Source: Hanleya hanleyi
Lineage: Eukaryota > Mollusca > Polyplacophora > Lepidopleurida > Hanleyidae
Direction: 5' to 3'
Length of the DNA stretch: 64,000 bases
Assembly (NCBI GenBank): GCA_036873755.1
Contig: JAVTVY010025113.1
Coordinates: forward strand, 42,445 to 106,444
In this document: positions 49,701 to 58,700 of the stretch, in pieces
How positions within the stretch are numbered: position 1 is the stretch's first letter
How the letters are laid out: every line of letters starts with the position of its first letter
Made by a program: the position numbers and the translations under genes
The notes under the pieces: model-generated
What the model was told of the DNA's origin: nothing
What the model saw: only the letters and a program-made list of their open reading frames with translations
Database searches by the model: none

Positions 49701-52700
49701 CTCAGCAATCGGAAAATATATCTTTTATCCTGTTTATAGAACTGAAGCACCACTAGTTTCTTTACCTAGTTAGAAACAACCATGTAAAATCTCAAATCCC
49801 CACGATGAATATTCTTCAAGAAATAAAAGCTAGGGGTTTTTTTTCATATAAAACTGGAGAAATGAAGTAATATAGAATTGAAATGATAAACAGATTAGAG
49901 ACTGTTAATTGAGAGTGATGCCCCCTGGAGTTGCCCCCTGGAGTGATTGTGTGATGTAAGTTTGAATAGCTGGGTTGAAAGGCACTTCACTCTATCAGGT
50001 GAAGATTTTGCCATGTTCAAGTCTAAAACCTCACCTACATGTATTAGCATACAGTTATGTACCATGATAATAATCTCGCATAGTGACACCCCCCCCCCCA
50101 CACACTCCCCGCTCTGCCGTGCCCTCTTCGCCCATCCAAACATGACAAAGTTCTAACTGACCATTACCAGTAATTGTATATCCCCACTATTCTGAACATC
50201 TGAACAGTAATCAATGCAGCTATATATATTACATGTATCCTAACAGCATGAACAGTAAATGAATGAACACTGATGGACAGACATGAAAATGTACAAGTAA
50301 CGGTAAATTCAATTTGTGCAGTTTGGCTACCAACATGGAATTATTCAAGAACTTTTAGGCCACAAAGACTGTTTTCCTATCAGCCAAGCTAGAGTCACTA
50401 TACTTAGCCCCCGAAAATGGCTAGAATTTTTTTCCAAATTCTAGCCCATGTTATTTTCAGGTGGTAACGGAAAAGACAAATTTGTAACGCTAAAGACATT
50501 GAATTCAAGATCATTTTCTTTTAACTAACCAGTTAGTTTTAGTTTCTAAAATGAAAGTCAAGCTGCCTTTTGCTAAACACTCTTTTGCTGTTTTTCAAGT
50601 TCCAAGAAAATTTATAATCAGAATGTCATTACAATTTTTTAAATAACTGTGTTGATTGGCCAAGAATTTTTTTGTCTTTACCGTTATATTTTTGTCTTTA
50701 CCGTTATGGCATTTATAACGTTAAAGACAAGTTTGAGTAATGGTAAAGACAGATTATGTTGACATGAGGCCGGCTGAACTGGATTAATGTCTCTTTCATG
50801 GTGAATTTTTCTTGATACACACTCTCAGATTTCTTGTGCTTTGTTTGGTAACAATCATAAATAACTTAAGTGATGTAACTCCGTAACGGTAAAGACAGAC
50901 AATAAGTGTGACACACACTTATTTTTTCAAATTTATAAAAAACATGTGCTCTGTTGCCACAAGGCTGGACGGAAAATGACTGCCCACACCCTGTTACATT
51001 TGACAATTACAGTGGTGCCCTCTATATGACATTCCTTGCGCTAAATTTCTCCAAAAAATTTCCTGGTAACGGTAAAGACAGTTGAATAAATCCAATCTTT
51101 TTGTAATATTTTTCACATATCAAGATATGTGAAATGAACAGGACTTTATATTCTCATATGTTTTACATAATGGTATCCAACAGAAATATTCTTTTTATTA
51201 CTGTGTTGTTTAAAAATTATTAACTTTTAAACTGCATTTACAACGGTAACAGTGAAGACAAATTCATTTTCAGATTTGAAAATCTTTTAAAGCAGTTATC
51301 TTTGCCAAAATAGACATTTTACAATAGAGAACATGAGATTGATCTAATCAAAACCCCTCGACTTTCCCCAAGTGATAGAGACCCATGTGTAGTGTGAATT
51401 GGGGAAGAGATAGTTCTATGTGGGATGATGAAGATATACCGGTAGTTAGTTACATTCAGGCATATAGGACAGAAATAGAAAAATTATATATCTGTAAAGG
51501 GGCATAACTCTGTAAAATATGGGTCGAGGGAAGCCACTTTCGATAGACATGTGACTTAGCACTCTGTAAAATAAGAACCGAGACGAATAAGCTGTACCGA
51601 ACACGGATCTGCAGAAATAACTTGTACATTCAGCTACAAATAACAAAATCGGAGATTATTACATCCGAAAGGGGCATAACTCCATAAGCCGAGGCGAGTA
51701 ATCCTTTGTTGGCTTGTAGACTACAACAATATAAATAAGTTTCCAAAATATAGTAGCTATACCGAACACAGTTCTGCAGATATAGCTGGTTACATTCAGG
51801 CATATAGGACAGAAATAGAAATTAATATATCTCTAAAGGGGCAGAACTCTGTAAAATATGGGCCGAGGGGAGCCACTTTCGATAGGTGTCTGGCTCAGCA
51901 CTAGGTAAGTAAGTGTTGAAAATTTGGTGGTTGTGCCTAAAATGCCGTAACGGACGGACGTACATGGCGACGACAATACCCCGAGGCCAAAATGGCCGAG
52001 GGGTAAAAACTATAAAATGTTTAATCATCTGGCATTCCCAGCAAATCTCTGGCTGTAAAATGAACAAAATGTAAAAAAAAAATGTCTTCACCGTTATTCG
52101 TACATTTTCATGAAAATGGCCCAAATACTCTAAAAAAAATACTTTTCTGAGATTCTGTCAACTAACTATCCTCAGTGTATTGTATGGGAGTTGGGTTTAT
52201 AGTATAGCCAGAAACCCCTTCTCCAGTCCACCTCATAAGGTACTGGTGGGTAAAAAAAATCTAGATTATTGATGAATTAACCTTGAATTGTTCACACTTT
52301 GACTCGTACATGTACGGATTACTCAAACTCGAGCACAGATTTTGACACAATCACGAACATTGGACTTTTAAAACATCATCATTCAATAATTGACCCATAT
52401 TTTCAATAACCATGATTAATAATGAACTAAATGTAACTGTCTGATAAGGGATGATAAATGTCCTCTTTACTACACCCAGACATCCTTTGTCTACAAATTC
52501 ATAAATTTTATTATGTGAAATATTACTCACTCAATTAAGTATCATTGTTTTCAGGATATTTAATAATGTATTGATGTACATGTATGTGTCAGTTTACATG
52601 TAAGCTTATACTTTACATGTAACCAAGCACAAATGAAAATGTCACTGATGCAATGACCACAATCCCACTTCTGACACCAAATTATGTGACAATCGAAAGA

Positions 52701-55700
52701 TTCACGTTAAATTACTTTAGATTGTGGTATCAGTGGACAAATTCAGTAGACAAAACCCGTAGATGTGGTAGATACAAATATACACATAATTTATTCACAT
52801 ATAATACAAACGTAATTCACACGAGACGAGATGGGAACGTTGAAACGCGAAACACTATACACCCACACAATAAAGATCAAGGAGCGCAAAAATCATTAAT
52901 ATATCGGTAGACAAATAGAGAGGTATAGAGAGGTACAAAACGGTCCAAAAGAGGAGAGTCCCGTTACATACATTTCAGTCTGAACTGGTAGATCAAAATT
53001 TCAAAATTCTTGTACATGGAAATCACAAATTGGTTTACAGAGCATAACACATGTACATTCTGACATTTATTGAAAGGAATAAATGACCGAACAATTAATT
53101 ATGTCCTATATAGCTGATTTAATTGTACGCATAAGTTTTCAACGGATCTAGGTACATGTACATTGCACATGGGTGCTTGATTCCATGAGAGTAGGACAGT
53201 ATGGTGACAGATTCAGTTCTTCACAAAGTTCTACCAGTATACAAGGTGTAGGGACTCAGAAATTGTACGAGATAGACATGTACATGTACAGTTCATGAAC
53301 CTTGAATTGACAACTCCCAAACAGCTAAATATACTGGTATTTATTTATTCACTACCATGACTGCGATAAACATGTTATTCACATTGGACTGATTGTATTG
53401 TCTCGATCAATACATATGATAGGACAGCCAGTGAACCCAATCTAATCACTCAACCCAGGGCTTCGTTTTTAGCACGAGTGATAGCTCACCTGCACGCAAA
53501 CTCTCGTGTAAATTCATGTCACGAGAGTGATATTTAGCTCACGTAAACTGTCACATTTTTATATTGTATTATATTGCAATCACTCGCCTGACTTTAAATA
53601 CCCTCTCCTAAATATTTTGACGCGATCTATTTTTAGCTCTCGCACTAATTTTAAACACGAAGCCCTGCAACCACAGCCCTACCATGCCTACCGACATTGA
53701 GCCCTCCCACTGGGGCTTTCCAAAAAAGTAGGACATTTTCAAAGGAGAAACAAAATGATAGGACAAAATGTTGTGAAAATGTTTTATGCAATATGGTAAC
53801 TTTTATTCTTGACTTTGAGTCTAAGTTGAGTGAAACATGGCATTATGTCAGACAGTCATCTGTCTCTGATTATTTGCTGACTCCCACACTCTTTTTCAAT
53901 ACACTGTAAGACCATGCAGTATATCACATACACTTGGTTGTCAACCATACATGTATATCTGCCAAATATGGTGGAAAGTTTTTCTCAAAAAAGCCTTTTC
54001 TTATATTTTTGACCGACAACATTCCTGAAAAGTAGGAAAAAGAAAAAAAACAGGAAGAGTTAGACAAGTGGGAGTCCTGTATATTACAACCAGTACACCT
54101 GTAAGGTATACTTGACTAATTACAGGCAGGTACATACATGTATATAGCTACCGGGTCTTTACTATAGTTACCCTTCAACAGTCAAACAACCCTTAGTACA
54201 GTTACTGAAATGTTAAGCCCAACTCACACTATGTCTATGGACAGTTTGTTGTATTGGAACAGAACAGTTTGTTCGTGTTTTTGTTTGTGGTAACCTCACT
54301 CTGCGAACATTTTCTCTTGACGGCCAGTCGCCGTGATCAAGCAGCGCGGCTGCCGGTCATGTGATGGGAGCCATTTTGTTGTGTCATGTGAGAGCGGCTT
54401 CGTCACATGACGGACAGCTGCCAGTTGATTGGATAACTGTTGGTAAATGTTCAGACACATGTTCGCGATCACCACACATTGAAGACAAACACTATTTTGA
54501 GGACGAAAACATGTCCCGAAAATCAAACAGGTTTGATTTCACGAACTTGTCCCTCGAACAGGCAAAAAAAAATAAAAAAAATCTCCACCTACCCACCTTT
54601 TTTCAAATTGCGTTACAGTAAACACATTTCTTTTATTATGGCCTTGAATATTCCCATGACCATGGTAATCTAAATCTGTAACTCATAGAATCTTGAAGGC
54701 TAATTGTGTATGATGCAAGATTTTCCACCTTTTCAAAATTGCTAAACTCATGATACTGGCTATTTGTTTTTTATTGTTTTTATTTTTATTTTTTTTACTT
54801 TCTTACTTTTGGGGATTCGGTACATTCTCAAATATAACAACCTTCAACAGCAGGGGTTTAGCTAGAATTTGAAAACAGGGAGTCTCATCCCAATTTACCA
54901 TCCTAGCACTTCAGGCCGGGGTCCAGTGGCCGCCTAGGCCCCGGAAGCTCTGGGGTTCTAGATGGCTGGAAATGGATTCTGGGCCATTTCTGGCACTCAA
55001 AATTGAATTGAATGGGCTATTGAAATTCATATTTTTTCAGGACAATTTCCCAGTTTTTTCAATGCAAAAATTTCAGATTGGTGTTTTCATCAGTTTTCCT
55101 AGGGGTTGTGTGTGAATAATGTTGCTGATAGAAGAGATAATATAATAAAAAACAAAACAAAACAAAAAATGTATTGCAGGCCGTTTTAAATTCAGAATTG
55201 TATTTATTAATAAAATGTTTTTACCAACAGTGTTTAATGATGGTCAAAAATATTTTTGTTCAACATTTTATTTATATTTTTCAAATTTATCGTTTTCAAA
55301 TTTTGGTCCAGAGCAAATCATATCTGATTCTTCATTAATATTTGTTGCATCAAGATAATTTTGAAATTATAATACGTTCAGCTTGCGGCGATATGTTCAT
55401 TTTGAGAAATATGAAATTTTCTTGGAGTGGCATTAATCTTGTTTCAACAACTACAAAACGGAATGCACACTAGAGGACCACTTGCGAACGCTTAATATGG
55501 TGACATGACATGTTGTTGTTGTCAAAATGTGCCGACTGCCCTGTCAAATGATAGAACGAAATACCTGAAATTCCTTGTTCCGTCTGTCCAGATTCCAGAG
55601 CCATTCGCCTGAGTACAAATCCGACATGACATGGTATTGTCGGCCTCGTTGTACTTCAACCAAGGGAATCTTTTAATTCACCCCGGGGAGAATTTTTTTC

Positions 55701-58700
55701 ACTTCTACGCGTATCTTCTTTGGAGCCGATGCTCCAGGATTTACGTGCCGTTCTGATAAGCCTCGATTTGGAGTTCAAGCCAGGGAATTCCCAAACGGGG
55801 AAACACCTGACGTCGCTGAATGCGCGGGACAACAACAACAACGCTGTTTTATACGACGAAGAATCTGAGTTAACCTGATACTTTCAATCCAACCCGTCTC
55901 AATTATAATGATTTATGTTTACAAAAACGTACCACCCGTCTCAATTAGACAATACCCGTCTCCATGTCACATTTGCAAACTTCCCGTCTCAAAGACGGGG
56001 AGACGCATTGCTGGCTAATACGGTGTTCAACAGTAATTAATTGTGTCAAGTTTAATTGATGTTGGAAAATTAAATCCCTAAATCCATGGATTTTGTGGAC
56101 AACAGTTAATGCCCATTTATAATAATAATGTTATGCTTTGAATATGAGTTAATGAACACATGTCAGAAATACCAGAACTCGGGCAAGGCTTTGGGCTATG
56201 TTAAGTATTGGATTGTTATTGAATAATTAAAGGATGATACTGTGTACACGTATACTTTAGTGTACCGGGAATTGGGAATCAGGAAGCGAGGGAGATGAAG
56301 ATACATGTATGAGATCCCAGGATGTTATTTGAAATCAAGAGACTTCCATGTAAATGTGTATATGTCATTTCGATCCAGACATTTCATGAGGTCCCAGCTG
56401 TTTCATGTGCCAAGTAAATGACCTTAGAAGATGAGTACCATGGTTACATGGACTTCAACTGTGATCAGCCGCAATCTGGCTTCAACATGTGTTCAGTATA
56501 CTGTGTATACAGGTATCTTTTAGTCACTGTTGCTTTGTATTATTTTGGTCTATCATGTCTAACAGTTTCCAGCATTTTTTTCAAACTTTGATCCAATGGC
56601 AATGTTAAATTTCACACTTCATCAGTACATTTCCATGCTAGACAGTAAACTCCAGCATTGGCAATCCATAGTGTGACTGTAGTAGTGTTCACTTTACAGC
56701 AATAATAGTCCACACTGCGACAGTACACTTTCACACCACAACAGTACCGTACACATTCAGTGTGACAGTACTCCTGCCACCCAGTGACGAATACACTGAC
56801 AATATAGATCCATAATACATTTTGATACCACACTTCTCCCTCATTATAAAGTTGAAGATGGGGGACAAATTGTGGCTGCACTATAGGTGGATAAAGAGTC
56901 TTCATAACAGCAGCTTCCATTTACAGTGGTCATGTTATAATGAAATTCACATTATAATGAACCATTTTGATGAGGGACAAGTGTATGACATTGTAATTTG
57001 ACATTGTACATGTACCAGTACAATCACAAAGTGACAGTACTTTCATTTTGATTCTAATGGTGTGAACTACGAGTTCATGTACAAACTACAATGGAGATCC
57101 CTGGTGTGAAAAGAAACAGGACCCCACCCGTGGGGTCTCGGGTGTTAAAAGGAATAGGAACCTACCTGTGTGGTTTCCGGGTGTGAAAAGGAATAGGAAC
57201 CAATGTTGTGATATGACTGAAATAGTGTTGAAAGCGACGTTAAATCATATTCACTCATTCACTCACCCTGTTAAAGATGCCAAGTGGAAAAGTTATCATC
57301 ACAGCAATGTGAAAACACATGTTCTGTCCGTATGGAAGTGTGGAAATGTACTGAGTAATACCACAATGTGAAAGTATGTACTGTCTGTGTGAAAATAAGG
57401 TCACTGTTTGAAAGTAAATGCGGTCTTCTAAGCATGAAAGTGATCAACAGTGGTAAGGTGGATTCCACGATTTATAACCTAGTCCACTTTTCCGTCAAAT
57501 TCTCCGTCCAACCGAAAAATGACATTAGCAACGTTCAAAATACTGAAAAACAAAATACATTTTGACGGAAAAATGACATAGGTAACAAAAATGTTGCAGA
57601 TGTCATTTTTGTTTTGTCCCGCTAAAATGAAAACTGTACATGGAATTCATAGGGGTTCCTGTTTATTTTCATCTTATATGCAATTCATTGACATGTTTAA
57701 GATAGTAAGATGTAGGGCACATTGTTTGTTAACGATATTTTTGAATTTGCAAATGTCATGTTCCGTCAATGATTGATGGAAATGTGTGTTAGTGGACTAG
57801 GTTATCGTGGAATCTGCCATAAGTATGTGGTCACAGCTTGTGAAGATACTGTTATAGTGTGAAACTAATGTACAGTCATAGTGCATGTACATGTATACTA
57901 TCCAACCATGCTGTGACAATATACTTTCAGTGTCAACTACACATGTACATGTGCAATGCTTGTGATATTACTCTTCGACACTGAGGCTGTGACAGTGAAC
58001 TTTTGCGCTGTTACATGACATTTTTACATTATGACAGTAATCTCACACTTTTTCTTTTTACTGTGGGAGTACACTTCTTCAGTATGACAGTACACTTTTT
58101 CGTTTCACTGTGAGAGTACATTTTTCGCTATGGCAGTACACTTGTTCTTTTCACTGTGAGAGTACATTTGTACACTTCTTCACTATGACAATGCAGTTTT
58201 TCTTTTCACTGTGAGAGTATACTTCTTCACTATGACAATGCAGTTTTTCTTTTCACTGTGAGAGTACACTTCTTCACTATGACAGCACACTTTTTCTTTT
58301 CATTGTGAAAATACACTTCTTCACTATGACAGTACACTTTTCCTATGAGTATGACAATACACTTTTACATAATTTTTTATGTTATATTGTTTAGGCTTAC
58401 TGCTTTTGGGAATAGTTGAAGTTTTACCAATAAGTTGAATAACAATAACTTGAAACCCTGATTCTTTGGTGGAACTAAAGTGCCAGTACCTTCACATCGT
58501 AATGTACAGTCATTTATTTTCCCAGTACTTACTTTCTTGTTGAAATAAGAAGTCTTTAAGCGCTATGACTAGTAGAGTTGTGCCCCCTGAATAGACGATA
58601 ATCTGCCATGGCTCCAGTCCTTGACAACTTCTGTTCACTATTTTCTTCACTTCATCTAGGAGTGGATTAAATGGCTCCTGTAATGACAATATCACACTTT

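Larger units (their letters stand above)
48526..58532 (-). other. SGPL1: SGPL1 intron 2 (10 kb)
   Basis: Contains paired SINEs (48831-49255), a dispersed 14-bp motif (50464-52096), a HINE-like element (51440-52015), one MITE (53456-53667), a TIR element (57453-57822) and a minisatellite (58020-58360). A CpG-bearing stretch at 54300-54500 with the plus-strand frame '[20 protein letters not shown]' and another on the minus strand at 55656-55841 are unexplained but have no supporting splice or homology signal. Confidence 0.6.

Noticed and set aside
54361..54621. Small plus-strand gene in SGPL1 intron 2
   Set aside because: A CpG-bearing leader and a start codon are present, but the frame runs into a poly-A tract and has no homology or credible donor site.
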